The notes under the pieces: model-generated
Seen by the model: only the letters and a program-made list of their open reading frames with translations
Told to the model about the DNA's origin: nothing
The model's database searches: none
Source of the DNA: Streptomyces sp. M41(2017)
Lineage (GTDB): Bacteria; Actinomycetota; Actinomycetes; Streptomycetales; Streptomycetaceae
NCBI RefSeq assembly: GCF_002078175.1
Contig: NZ_MWFK01000002.1
Location: 434,001 to 498,000, forward strand
Reading direction: 5' to 3'
DNA length: 64,000 nt
Part shown: in pieces, positions 27,113-36,529 of the stretch
How the letters are laid out: each line of letters starts with the position of its first letter
Position numbering within the stretch: the stretch's first letter is position 1
Translations under genes and position numbers: made by a program

Positions 27113-28373
27113 TCTGCTTGACCGTCTCCAGACCGACACTCACGATGATGAGGACGCTCGTGCCCGTCAGTTGGTTGGCGCCGCCGAAGCTGGCGAAGGC
27201 CACCGTCGGGACCAGAGCGATCAGGCCGAGGTAGAGCGATCCCGGCCAGGTCAGCCGGTTGAGGACGTAGCCCAGATATTCGGACGTGGCCCGGCCCGCC
27301 CGGATTCCGGGGATGAATCCACCGGCCTTCTTGATGTTGTCGGCCACTTCCTCCGGGTTGAACGTGATCGCCACGTAGAAGAAAGCGAAGAAGACGATCA
27401 GGAGGAAATAGGCGGCGATGTAGAAGGGGTGGTCCCCGCGGGTGAAATTGCGGGTGATCCACGTCGTCCACCCGGCGGACGAATCGGCGAACTGCGCGAT
27501 CAGTGCCGGGATGTACAGGAGCGATGAGGCGAAGATGACCGGGACCACACCCGCCTGGTTGATTTTCAGCGGGATGTACGTGGCTGTTCCGCCGTAGGAT
27601 TTACGGCCGATCATCCGCTTCGCGTACTGAACCGGAATGCGGCGCTGCGCCTGCTCGACGAAGACGACCAGACCCACCATGGCGAACCCGATGAGAAGGA
27701 CCAGGCCGAAGTTGACCCATCCACCGGCGATGGTGCCCTCTTCCTTCACGGTCCACAAGGCGCCGGGGAAGGTGGAGGCGATGGAGATGAAGATGAGCAT
27801 CGACATCCCGTTGCCGATACCGCGTTCCGTGATGAGCTCGCCGAACCACATCACACAGGCGGTCCCCGAAGTGATCGTCAGCACCATCACCACGGTGGTG
27901 AAGATCGACTGGTCGGGGACGATGTTGCCGGCCGTCGGACAACTGGGGAAGAGAGCGCCGCTCCGGGCCGTGGCGACCAGACCCGTGCCCTGGAGGAGGG
28001 CGAGCCCGACCGCGAGGTAGCGGGTGTACTGCGTGATCTTCCCCTGTCCGGCCGCCCCCTCCTTCTTCAGGGCCTCCAGCCGGGGAATCACCACCGTCAG
28101 CAGCTGCAGAATGATGCTCGCCGTGATGTACGGCAGGATTCCCAGGGCGAACACGGTGATCTGCAGCAGCGCCCCACCGCTGAACTGATTCACCAGGCCC
28201 AGCAGTCCGGTCCCCTTGGACACGGCACTCACGCACGTCTGGACGTTCTGGTAGTCCACGCCGGGGATCGGAACGTGTGACCCGATGCGGTACAGAACGA
28301 TGATGCCGAGCGTGAAGTACAGCTTCTTGCGCAAGTCGGGCGTGCGGAGCACCTGGACGAATACGTTGGGCAC
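27063..28373 (-). CDS. secY: SecY preprotein translocase channel subunit, extra copy
   Basis: The 436-residue central pore of the Sec translocon with ten predicted membrane segments. It shows strong family sequence: TPDLRKKLYFTLGIIVLYRI, FSGGALLQITVFALGILPYI, TASIILQLLTVVIPRLEALK, and QRRIPVQYAKRMIGRKSYGG in the cytosolic ribosome-binding loop. Length is normal. It stands alone beside a GNAT and an SDR, not next to rplO and adk as in the spc operon. It is therefore most likely a paralogue rather than the housekeeping copy. GTG at 28373 follows GGAGGAGGAAG. Its 3' end overlaps the convergent GNAT gene by 50 bases. Confidence 0.93.
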   Translation of the reverse strand: MPNVFVQVLRTPDLRKKLYFTLGIIVLYRIGSHVPIPGVDYQNVQTCVSAVSKGTGLLGLVNQFSGGALLQITVFALGILPYITASIILQLLTVVIPRLEALKKEGAAGQGKITQYTRYLAVGLALLQGTGLVATARSGALFPSCPTAGNIVPDQSIFTTVVMVLTITSGTACVMWFGELITERGIGNGMSMLIFISIASTFPGALWTVKEEGTIAGGWVNFGLVLLIGFAMVGLVVFVEQAQRRIPVQYAKRMIGRKSYGGTATYIPLKINQAGVVPVIFASSLLYIPALIAQFADSSAGWTTWITRNFTRGDHPFYIAAYFLLIVFFAFFYVAITFNPEEVADNIKKAGGFIPGIRAGRATSEYLGYVLNRLTWPGSLYLGLIALVPTVAFASFGGANQLTGTSVLIIVSVGLETVKQINSQVEQHNYTGFLRK

Positions 28374-28659
28374 GGCTTCCTCCTCCGCCCCCACGCAGGA
28401 ACGTCAGGGGTGAAAAAAGCAAAGAACAATCGCAGCATAAGAGGAGATTGCCCCTATATGACCGTCGCCTCGCCCGCGCGTGTTCGGAATGCCCTGTTCG
28501 CCGCAGTGGGCCGACCTGAGGCGATGTCACGCAACAGCCGACGTCTTTGCGTCATCCGACCGCCTTTTCGGAGCGGCGACCGACGGGGGACGTTTCGTGA
28601 ATCAGGTGCCGGTCGAACGGGCGGCGTCGAGCGCGGCCCGTCGGCCACGCTCGACGCCG

Positions 28660-29373
28660 TCAGTGTCCCGCGCTCTGTCCGCCGTCGACGTGCGAGATCT
28701 CACCGGTGACGAACGGGGCCTGCTCCACATAGAGGATGGCCCGCACCACGTCGTCCACCTCGCCCATCCGTCGGACCGGGTGCAGTGCCGCCTGCTCGCC
28801 GCCGGGGTCGGTCGGGTGCATCGAGGTCCGGATGACACCGAGCGATACGGCGTTCACGCGGATGTCGCGGGTGGCGTACTCGATCGCCAACGACTTGGTG
28901 ACGGCGTTCAGTCCGCCTTTGGTCAGGGACGCGAGGGCTCCCGTGACCCGGGCGTCGGCGTTGTCGACCAGACTGGTGGAGATGTTCACGACGTGTCCGC
29001 CGCCCTCGCGGGAGAGCATCGCACCGATCGCGCTCCGGGACACCTCGAAGAAGCCGCGCACGTTCACGCCGACGACGCTCTCGTAGTCCTCGTCGGTGTA
29101 GTCGGTGAACGGCTTCGCGACGAACACTCCGGCACAGTTGATCAAGGTGTCGAGTCGGCCGAACCGGTTCATCGTCGCCTCGACGATCCGGGCGCCCGCA
29201 CCGGGCGCGGACACGTCGTCGGCCACGGCCAGCACGTCGGGGTCGTCCGACGGCGGAATCGAGCGGGCGACCGCGGTGACCGCGTAGCCGAGCTGCCGGT
29301 AGGCGGTGACCACGCCCGCCCCGATGCCGCGTGAGGCGCCGGTGACGACGGCGACTTTGTGCGTGTTGTCCAT
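28660..29373 (-). CDS. SDR family oxidoreductase with altered catalytic Tyr
   Basis: A 237-residue classical-type short-chain dehydrogenase. It has the cofactor motif TGASRGIGAG near residue 10, NCAGVF (NAG-like) near 82, INISTS-type VNISTSLVD with catalytic Ser near 130, and EISHVDGGQSAGH at the C-terminus. Where YxxxK is expected the sequence reads ALASLTKGGLNA: the Lys is kept but the Tyr position is Ala. This variant may be inactive or use another acid. ATG at 29373 was chosen because the Rossmann strand begins there; the upstream extension is not SDR-like. No operon partner. Confidence 0.88.
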   Translation of the reverse strand: MDNTHKVAVVTGASRGIGAGVVTAYRQLGYAVTAVARSIPPSDDPDVLAVADDVSAPGAGARIVEATMNRFGRLDTLINCAGVFVAKPFTDYTDEDYESVVGVNVRGFFEVSRSAIGAMLSREGGGHVVNISTSLVDNADARVTGALASLTKGGLNAVTKSLAIEYATRDIRVNAVSLGVIRTSMHPTDPGGEQAALHPVRRMGEVDDVVRAILYVEQAPFVTGEISHVDGGQSAGH

Positions 29374-29798
29374 ACGGGATTCTGGCCCGACAGGGACGTG
29401 CGGGTGCGCGACCGCTCCGCGTGTCCCCTCCATGAGCAGCCGACTGGTCCCACGAGGTCACGCCACCGGCTCTGCGCGAAGGGTCCGGACATGGGGCGGG
29501 AGACCGGATCCGCGCGTCGTCCGGACTCCCGGTCCTTCCGTCCGGCCGCCCGGGAGGAGTTCCGCGCAGTCCGACTTCACCGTGCATCCATCAGCAGGAG
29601 CGGTAGGCTGAACAACGTGGCATATCACCCATAGGGGACTCACTGTCGTCCCGCGGCCCAGACCCCGCCATTTCAAAGGCAGTTGAGTCCGGGCACAGGT
29701 CATGCGTCCAGGATCGTCCCGGACCTGCGTACCGCACATGCCGCAGAGGGATCACGGCGTCACGCACGCGTCGCCGGAACTGCGTCTGGAGCCATCAC
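29374..29798. other. Divergent intergenic region, nothing recognised
   Basis: About 425 bases between the divergent SDR and DUF4331 genes. It must contain both promoters, but no consensus promoter, palindrome or small gene was convincing. Confidence 0.35.
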
Positions 29799-30830
29799 AT
29801 GTCCCACCATCTCGATTCTCCCGCGGCCAGGGCCGACGCCCGGCTGAACATCTCCGACACGTACGTGTTCCGAGGTGACCGCGGAACTGTGCTGGTGATG
29901 AACGTCTGCTCCGACTCCGCGGGTCCCGACGCGCCGAAGGGGTTCCACCCCGAGGCCCGATACGAGTTCAAGATCGACAGCACCGGCGACGCGGTCGAGG
30001 ATCTCGCCTACCGCTTCACCTTCGGGGCGGCGGACGCCGACGGCTCCCAGACGGTCGAGCTGAGCCGTATGGCCGGAGCCGACGCGGCCGACGACTCGGC
30101 GGCCGGAACCGTTCTGCTCGCCGGCCGGACGGGCCGGGAGCTCAGCACCGACGCGGGTCTACGGGTGTGGACCGGTCGGGCCAGCGATCCGTTCTGGATG
30201 AATCCGGCCGTCGTGGAGGCGGTCGGCCAGGCCTTCCAGCACGGCACCGACGTCCATGTGCCCGAACCGGACTCCTCCGAGATCACCAGCCTGTTCGCCA
30301 ACATGAAAGTGCGCTCCATCGTGCTCGAGGTGCCGGATTCCGAGCTCCTGGCGTACACGGGCGGCGAGGACATCGGCGTATGGGGTGTGACGGCGCTGGC
30401 CACCGACGCCGGCGGGTGGCACCGCATCAACCGGTGCGGACTCCCGATGGTGTCGCCCATCTTCGCGCAGTTCGACGACGAGCTCGCGGAACTCCTGAAC
30501 CAGACCCGGCCGGCCGACGACACCCGCGTCCTCACCGGCGCGATCAGCGGCCGCGTCGCCGCGGTCGTCGGCGCCCGCGGCACCACGTCGGATCCCCAGG
30601 TCTACGGCCAGGAAGTGGCCGACCGACTTCTCCCGGACGTCCTTCCGTACACGGTGGGCACTCCGGCCGTGTTCGGCTTCGCGAAGTTCAACGGCCGGGC
30701 GCTCACCGACAACGCGGGTGAGGTCATGTTCTCCCTCACGACGGACAGCGCCTTGAGCGTGGGACTGGGCAAGGAAGCGGTCGACGCACCCACCACGTCG
30801 TCCTTCCCCTACGTGGCTCCGACCGGCTGA
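29799..30830 (+). CDS. DUF4331 family protein
   Basis: A 343-residue protein starting MSHHLDSPAA, the hallmark N-terminus of DUF4331 proteins, followed by ADARLNISDTYVFRGDRG and HPEARYEFKID. The C-terminal half has NRCGLPMVSPIFAQ and YTVGTPAVFGF, also family-typical. No signal peptide is visible, so this copy is predicted cytosolic. DUF4331 has no established biochemical role; its conserved HH and acidic residues could bind metal. It is followed 164 bases later by a transporter gene on the same strand. Confidence 0.88.
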   Translation: MSHHLDSPAARADARLNISDTYVFRGDRGTVLVMNVCSDSAGPDAPKGFHPEARYEFKIDSTGDAVEDLAYRFTFGAADADGSQTVELSRMAGADAADDSAAGTVLLAGRTGRELSTDAGLRVWTGRASDPFWMNPAVVEAVGQAFQHGTDVHVPEPDSSEITSLFANMKVRSIVLEVPDSELLAYTGGEDIGVWGVTALATDAGGWHRINRCGLPMVSPIFAQFDDELAELLNQTRPADDTRVLTGAISGRVAAVVGARGTTSDPQVYGQEVADRLLPDVLPYTVGTPAVFGFAKFNGRALTDNAGEVMFSLTTDSALSVGLGKEAVDAPTTSSFPYVAPTG

Positions 30831-30994
30831 CGGCCCGATGCCCTCGGCGCACCCGGTCCCGCCTGCGATGCGTGAGGTTCGCGGTCCTGGCCGCCGAGGC
30901 CGCGCGCGGGGGCCGGTGCACGCGGTGCGGCCATCCCTGAACCGGTGAATCGAGGAATCGGTGTTCACGTCGAACGTGCCAGGACCAGTTGACG

Positions 30995-32110
30995 GTGACA
31001 GAACCGTCCTCGGCGAACGGCCTTGAGGTGTCCACCATCGAGCCTGACGCGCGCCCCGAGGGATACCGGGCGATGCTTTCCTCCGCCGTGGCGAACCTCA
31101 ACCCGGGAGCGTTCTCGTTCGTCATGGGTACGGGGATCGTGTCCACGGCGCTGTACGTCAACGGCGCCGGCACCGCTTCGGCGGCACTTCTCTGGGTGGG
31201 TCTCGCGGGCTTCGCGGTCCTCCTGCCCGCCTACGGTCGGCGGCTGCTGCACCGGCCCGAGCAGTTCGCCGTCGGTCTCCTCGGACCCCGGTCCTTCGCC
31301 TTCCTCACCATCGCCATCGCCCCCGATGTCCTGGCCGCACGCCTGGTCCCGAGCGGACACACGGCAGTCGCCGAGGCGTTTCTGGCGTTCGGAGCGGCGG
31401 TGTGGCTGTTCCTCGGCTACGCCGTTCCCCTGGCCCTGATCACCACCACCCGGCGGCGCCCTTCGCTCGACCAGGTGAACGGCACCTGGTTCCTCTGGTC
31501 GGTGGGCTCCGACTCGATAGCGGTGGCGGCGGCCTCCCTGGCGCATGTGACCTCGGGCGACTTCCTGCCGGTGGTGGCCGTGGTGTGCTGGGCCATCGCC
31601 CTGGTGCAGTACCTGCTGGTCGCCGGGATCGTCCTGGCGAGGCTGCTCGTGCGGCCGGTGGCGCCCGGGGATCTCATGACGTCACTGTGGATCTTCATGG
31701 GCGCGGCGGCGATCAGTGTGCTCGCCGGGGCGAGGCTGCTCGAACTGCCACCGGACAGCCTGCTCCTCCCCCACGCGGTCCTCACCGGCTGGTCGGTCGT
31801 CCTCTGGTCGTTCGCCACCTGGCTGATCCCCCTGCTGCTGGCCCTGGGCGTGTGGCGCCACGGGGTGCGGAGGATTCCGCTGCGTTACGAGTTCGGCTGG
31901 TGGAACCTGGTCTTCCCGATCGGCATGTACGGGGTCGCCACGCACGAACTGGGACGCGTGACCGGGACGTCATGGATGACCGCGATGGGCCGTGGGGAGA
32001 TCTGGGTCGCCGTCGGCGTGTGGGCGGTCGTGATCATCGCCATGGCCGTCGCCGCGGTCCGCCCCCGTCTCGCGTCCGGCCGTCGACAGGCCGCTTCCCA
32101 GCACCCCTAG
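30995..32110 (+). CDS. TDT-family (TehA/SLAC1-like) anion or C4-dicarboxylate transporter
   Basis: A 371-residue integral membrane protein with about ten hydrophobic segments. The first conserved stretch is NLNPGAFSFVMGTGIVSTAL, characteristic of the tellurite-resistance/dicarboxylate transporter family. Later segments include FLTIAIAPDVLAARL and GWWNLVFPIGMYGVATHELG, the latter with the family WWxxxFPxG motif. Such proteins move anions (tellurite, sulfite, malate) across the cytoplasmic membrane; the substrate here is unknown. The start is uncertain: GTG 30995 or TTG 30989, with AGGA at 30981. Confidence 0.88.
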   Translation: MTEPSSANGLEVSTIEPDARPEGYRAMLSSAVANLNPGAFSFVMGTGIVSTALYVNGAGTASAALLWVGLAGFAVLLPAYGRRLLHRPEQFAVGLLGPRSFAFLTIAIAPDVLAARLVPSGHTAVAEAFLAFGAAVWLFLGYAVPLALITTTRRRPSLDQVNGTWFLWSVGSDSIAVAAASLAHVTSGDFLPVVAVVCWAIALVQYLLVAGIVLARLLVRPVAPGDLMTSLWIFMGAAAISVLAGARLLELPPDSLLLPHAVLTGWSVVLWSFATWLIPLLLALGVWRHGVRRIPLRYEFGWWNLVFPIGMYGVATHELGRVTGTSWMTAMGRGEIWVAVGVWAVVIIAMAVAAVRPRLASGRRQAASQHP

Positions 32111-32326
32111 CGGCAATGTCCTGATCTGCCGTCGATATGGCATTCAGGGCTATCCACCCGGACTGCACCGAAAGCATAGGGTCGGTGGTCCGACACGGGC
32201 GAATGCCCAGCTCCCACTACGGACGTCCGGCGAAGACGAAGCCCGCGAGCACTGCGGGTGACCTCCGGACTCCGCCAGTGCCGGCCGTCGGTCGTTCCGA
32301 ATTGAGGAAAGAAGGCGATCCACACC

Positions 32327-35083
32327 GTGGCGTCGCAATCCCGTGCCGCGGAGGCGGCCCCGAAGGGGCTGGACTTCGGCATCAACGAATGGCTCGTGGA
32401 CGAACAGTACGAGCGCTACCTGCACGACCCCGAGTCGGTGGGCCGGACCTGGAGGGAGTTCTTCGCCTCCCCCGTCTCCCTTCCGGCTCAGCGTGCGGAG
32501 AGCCGCGAGGCACCCGCTCCCGAAGAGTCCGGCGAGTCCGGCGATTCCGCGATCAAGGCGGTCCGCGTCGCCGCACTCGTCGACGCCTACCGAGCGCGCG
32601 GGCATCTGGCGGCCGACACCGACCCGATCTCGAACGGGCACGGGACCGCGCGGCCGGATCTCGACATCACGGCGTTCGGCCTCCACGACGACGACCTGGA
32701 CGCAGAGTTCGCCGTGGACGGGTTCACCGGCCGGACCACCATGACGCTCCGCAGCGTGCTGAGCGCCCTGCGGGAGTTCTACTGCGGTTCCGTCGGCACC
32801 GAGTACATGCACATCCGCGGCTCCCGGGAGCGCCTCTGGGTCCAGCAGCGGACGGAGTCGGCCTCTGCCCGGCCGGACGTCGCCGAACAGCTGCACATCC
32901 TGTACCGGCTGGGCGCGGCAGAAGCCTTCGAGACGTTCCTGCAGACCAAGTACGTGGGCCAGAAGCGGTATTCGCTCGAAGGCGGCGAGTCGGCGATCGT
33001 GCTGCTCGACGCCCTGCTGCTGCGCGGCATCCGGCAGGGCATGGGCGAAGCCGTCATCGGCATGGCCCACCGAGGCCGGCTCAACGTCCTGGCCAACATC
33101 ATCGGCAAGTCGTACGCGGACATCTTCCACGAGTTCGAGGACGCCACGGACGTCCGGTCCGTCGAGGGATCGGGCGACGTGAAGTACCACCTCGGCGCGG
33201 AGGGAACGTACCGTGCCCTGGACGGCCGGTCGCTCGCCGTCTCCGTCGTGGCCAACCCCTCGCACCTGGAGGTCGTGGGGCCGGTGGCACAGGGCGTGGT
33301 GCGCGCCAAGCAGGACCAGGCCGTGCGGGACGGAGCAGCCGGCCCCGTCCTGCCGATCGTCCTCCACGGCGATGCCGCCTTCGCCGGCCAGGGCGTGGTC
33401 TCCGAGACGCTGAACATGTCGCAGCTGCCCGGCTACCGCACCGGGGGGACGGTCCATGTCGTCATCAACAACCAGCTCGGTTTCACGACCTCGCCCGCCT
33501 TCGGCCGTTCCAGCACCTACGCCACGGACGTCGCCCGGTCCGTGGACGCGCCGATCTTCCACGTCAACGGCGACGACCCCGAGGCCGTCGTGCGGGTCGC
33601 CCGGCTGGCGTTCGACTATCGGGAGACGTTCCACAAGGACGTGGTCATCGACCTGATCTGCTATCGGCGCCATGGGCACAGCGAGGTCGACGACCCGTCC
33701 ATCACGCAGCCGGCGATGTACGACCGGATCAACGACAGGCCTTCGGTGCGCACGTTGTACGCCGAGGCGCTGACAGGCCGGGGAGACATCGGTGAGCGCC
33801 AGGTGGAAGGCGCGTTGCGGGACTACCAGGGTCACCTGGAGCGGGCCTTCACCGAGACGCGGGCACTGTCGGCGGCCCGGTCCCCAGCGTCCGGACAACC
33901 GGCGGACGACCAGGACGCGGCACGTTCCGCGGTGTCCACCGCCATCACGGAGGCCACGGCCCGGCACATCGTCGCCGCGCAGACGGACACGCCGGAGGGG
34001 TTCACCGTCCACTCACGCGTCGCTCCCCAACTCCGGCGGCGTTCGGCGATGTTGGACGAGGGCACCATCGACTGGGCCACCGCGGAGTCACTGGCCATCG
34101 GCTCGTCGCTGATGGACGGGGTCCCGGTGCGGCTCGCCGGGCAGGACTCCCGCCGCGGCACGTTCGGGCAGCGGCACGCCGTGCTCACCGACCGGCACAC
34201 CGGTCTGGAGCACACACCGCTGAGTTCCCTCGGTTCCGGTGCCGCCGAACTCGCGCTCTACGACTCGTCGTTGTCCGAGATGGGCGCGCTGGCCTTCGAG
34301 TACGGCTATTCACTGGCACGGCCCGACGCCCTGGTGCTGTGGGAGGCCCAGTTCGGCGACTTCGCCGACGGAGCCCAGACGGTCATCGACGAGTACATCT
34401 CGTCGTCCGAGCAGAAGTGGGGTCAGCGCTCCGGTCTGACCCTGTTGCTGCCGCACGGTCTGGAAGGACAGGGCCCCGATCACTCCTCCGGAAGGATCGA
34501 GCGATTCCTGCAGCTGTGCGCGCAGGACAACATGACCGTCGCCATGCCCTCCTTGCCCGGCAACTACTTCCACCTGCTGCGTCGCCAAGCCCTCGGACGC
34601 CGGAAGAAGCCTCTGGTCGTCTTCACTCCGAAGTCGATGCTGCGGTCCAAGGCGGCCATTTCGGACCTGACGGAGTTCACCGACGGTGCGTTCCGTGCGG
34701 TCGTCGGCGACGACACGGTGGACGCCGGCCGGGTCGAGCGCGTGCTGTTCTGCTCGGGCAAGGTCTCCTTCGACCTGGACGCCCACCGCCGGGAGGCGGA
34801 CCTGGCGGACACGGCGATCGTCCGGCTCGAGCAGCTCTATCCCTTCCCGGAGGAGGAGATCGCCGAGAAACTCGCCCGCTTCCCCGCCGCCGCCGAGGTG
34901 CGATGGGTGCAGGAAGAAGCCCGGAACCAGGGAGCATGGTCCTTCGTCGCGCCCCGTCTGGAACGGCTGGCCGGCCGGCCCGCGGTGTGTGTCAGCCGCC
35001 CCGAGGCGCCGGCCCCCGCCGTGGGCTCCGCCCGCCGGCACGCGGGCGAACAGAGGGATCTCGTGCTGTCGGCCTTCGACTGA
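32327..35083 (+). CDS. sucA: 2-oxoglutarate dehydrogenase E1 component, short form without fused E2 domain
   Basis: The 918-residue TPP-dependent E1 enzyme of the 2-oxoglutarate dehydrogenase reaction in the TCA cycle. The N-terminus (GINEWLVDEQYERYLHDPES) matches the E1 start. IGMAHRGRLNVLANI is conserved, the TPP motif runs from GDAAFAGQG near 350 to NNQLGFTTSP near 382, and LLPHGLEGQGPDHSS and EEARNQGAWSFV complete the family signatures. Actinobacterial enzymes (Kgd/OdhA) are normally about 1,200-1,270 residues with a fused succinyltransferase domain. That domain is absent here, as in E. coli SucA. No sucB or lpd lies nearby, so it is probably a paralogue with unknown partners. Start is GTG 32327. 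Confidence 0.92.
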   Translation: MASQSRAAEAAPKGLDFGINEWLVDEQYERYLHDPESVGRTWREFFASPVSLPAQRAESREAPAPEESGESGDSAIKAVRVAALVDAYRARGHLAADTDPISNGHGTARPDLDITAFGLHDDDLDAEFAVDGFTGRTTMTLRSVLSALREFYCGSVGTEYMHIRGSRERLWVQQRTESASARPDVAEQLHILYRLGAAEAFETFLQTKYVGQKRYSLEGGESAIVLLDALLLRGIRQGMGEAVIGMAHRGRLNVLANIIGKSYADIFHEFEDATDVRSVEGSGDVKYHLGAEGTYRALDGRSLAVSVVANPSHLEVVGPVAQGVVRAKQDQAVRDGAAGPVLPIVLHGDAAFAGQGVVSETLNMSQLPGYRTGGTVHVVINNQLGFTTSPAFGRSSTYATDVARSVDAPIFHVNGDDPEAVVRVARLAFDYRETFHKDVVIDLICYRRHGHSEVDDPSITQPAMYDRINDRPSVRTLYAEALTGRGDIGERQVEGALRDYQGHLERAFTETRALSAARSPASGQPADDQDAARSAVSTAITEATARHIVAAQTDTPEGFTVHSRVAPQLRRRSAMLDEGTIDWATAESLAIGSSLMDGVPVRLAGQDSRRGTFGQRHAVLTDRHTGLEHTPLSSLGSGAAELALYDSSLSEMGALAFEYGYSLARPDALVLWEAQFGDFADGAQTVIDEYISSSEQKWGQRSGLTLLLPHGLEGQGPDHSSGRIERFLQLCAQDNMTVAMPSLPGNYFHLLRRQALGRRKKPLVVFTPKSMLRSKAAISDLTEFTDGAFRAVVGDDTVDAGRVERVLFCSGKVSFDLDAHRREADLADTAIVRLEQLYPFPEEEIAEKLARFPAAAEVRWVQEEARNQGAWSFVAPRLERLAGRPAVCVSRPEAPAPAVGSARRHAGEQRDLVLSAFD

Positions 35084-35242
35084 CCGCTCCGCCGACGGCC
35101 CCGCGAAGAAACGCCGCCGCGCCGTACGACGTATGTGTCCCCGGCGGGCTCTCCTCGGACCGCGTTCCGCGGAGGGCCCGCTGCCGGTGGCGGCACACCA
35201 TGCCCCGTACCGCTCAGTCGCGCCACGGGGGGGGGCGGAGGA

Positions 35243-36304
35243 TCAGTTCGCCGCCGACTCCGTCACCGGTCGATCGTGCACCGGACGCGGAGGCAACACT
35301 GCGGGCACCAGATCCCGCTCGCCCGCGTGCGTCGTCCGGAAACTGGCCCGGAAGGCAGCGGGCGTCACACCCAGGTTCCGCACGAACGCCCTGCGCAGCG
35401 ACTCGGGTGAGCCGAATCCGGTGCGCCGGGCGATGAGCGGCATGGAGTCGTCGCTCGTCTCCAACAGCGCCTGCGCCGCTTCGAGCCGGACCTGTTCGAC
35501 ATAGCGGGCCGGAGTGGTTCCGACCTCCTCGTGGAAGAGCCGCGTCACATGACGGACGCTGATGCCCGCCCGGGAAGCCATGGCGGCCAGCGTGTGATTG
35601 GCCCCCGGATCCTCGGCGACGGCGTCCAGGAGCCGACGCAGGACGTCCTGGGTCGTGTGCGAGGTCCGCGCGCGGACACTGAACTGGGACTGACCACCCG
35701 GCCGTTGCATGAAGACGACCATGTCCTTGGCGACCGAGCGGGCGACCTCCGCACCGTAGTGTTCTTCCACCAGGGCCAGCGACAGGTCGATACCGGCGCT
35801 GACACCTGCCGACGTCATCATCTTCCCGTCCCGCACGAAGATGGCGTCCGGGTCGACCCGCACAGCCGGATAGCGATGCGCCAGTTGCCGCGAATGCCGC
35901 CAGTGCGTGGCAGCACGACGTCCGTTCAACAGCCCGGCCGCGGCCAGCAGGAACGCTCCCGTGCACACCGACGCCGTGCAGCGACTCTTCTCGTTCAGGC
36001 TCCGGACGACATCCAGGAGCGCGTCGTCCTTGATCAGCGATTCCCATTCCGGACCGCCCGGCACGACCAGGACGTCCAGGGGTTCGCGCACGTCGGCTAC
36101 GGAGAGGTCGGCGCCGAGACGGGTCCCGGCGGAGCTCATCACCGCCGAACCGTCCTCCGAGGCGATCCGCACCCGGTAGCGTCCGCCGAACTCGTTGGCC
36201 GTCGTGAACACCTCGATGGGGCCCGTCACGTCGAGGAGCCGCACCCCTGGGAAGACGAACACCGTCACCGTGATCGGATCCGCTCCAGGGCGCTTGCGGT
36301 TCAT
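35243..36304 (-). CDS. GlxA family transcriptional regulator (DJ-1/PfpI + AraC)
   Basis: A 353-residue regulator. The N-terminal amidotransferase-like domain (about 10-200) has FPGVRLLDVTGPIEVF and SVCTGAFLLAAAGLLNGRRA with the nucleophile-elbow Cys. The C-terminal AraC domain (about 235-330) has two helix-turn-helices: LAAMASRAGISVRHVTRLFH and PLIARRTGFGSPESLRRAFV. Members respond to small metabolites and often activate catabolic genes. ATG 36304 was chosen because upstream codons are not similar to the family. Its target is not evident; the next gene upstream is a same-strand MarR. Confidence 0.9.
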   Translation of the reverse strand: MNRKRPGADPITVTVFVFPGVRLLDVTGPIEVFTTANEFGGRYRVRIASEDGSAVMSSAGTRLGADLSVADVREPLDVLVVPGGPEWESLIKDDALLDVVRSLNEKSRCTASVCTGAFLLAAAGLLNGRRAATHWRHSRQLAHRYPAVRVDPDAIFVRDGKMMTSAGVSAGIDLSLALVEEHYGAEVARSVAKDMVVFMQRPGGQSQFSVRARTSHTTQDVLRRLLDAVAEDPGANHTLAAMASRAGISVRHVTRLFHEEVGTTPARYVEQVRLEAAQALLETSDDSMPLIARRTGFGSPESLRRAFVRNLGVTPAAFRASFRTTHAGERDLVPAVLPPRPVHDRPVTESAAN

Positions 36305-36529
36305 CGAAGGCCTCCCGGCAGTCCGCGGCGTGAACACGAGCTCGCTCCGTGGTCGAGGGCGGCGCGTCCGTCGGCACGTCGCCCCTCCGGAACGGAGCAC
36401 ACGGAGAAACGGCGGCGAGCAGCACGGCACGGACGTCGCCGTGTACGCCGACGGCCACACACCAACTATGCGCCTGTGGCCCGTACCGCGGCCACGAGTG
36501 GTTCGCTCCCTGCTGGGAGGCACAGCCTC

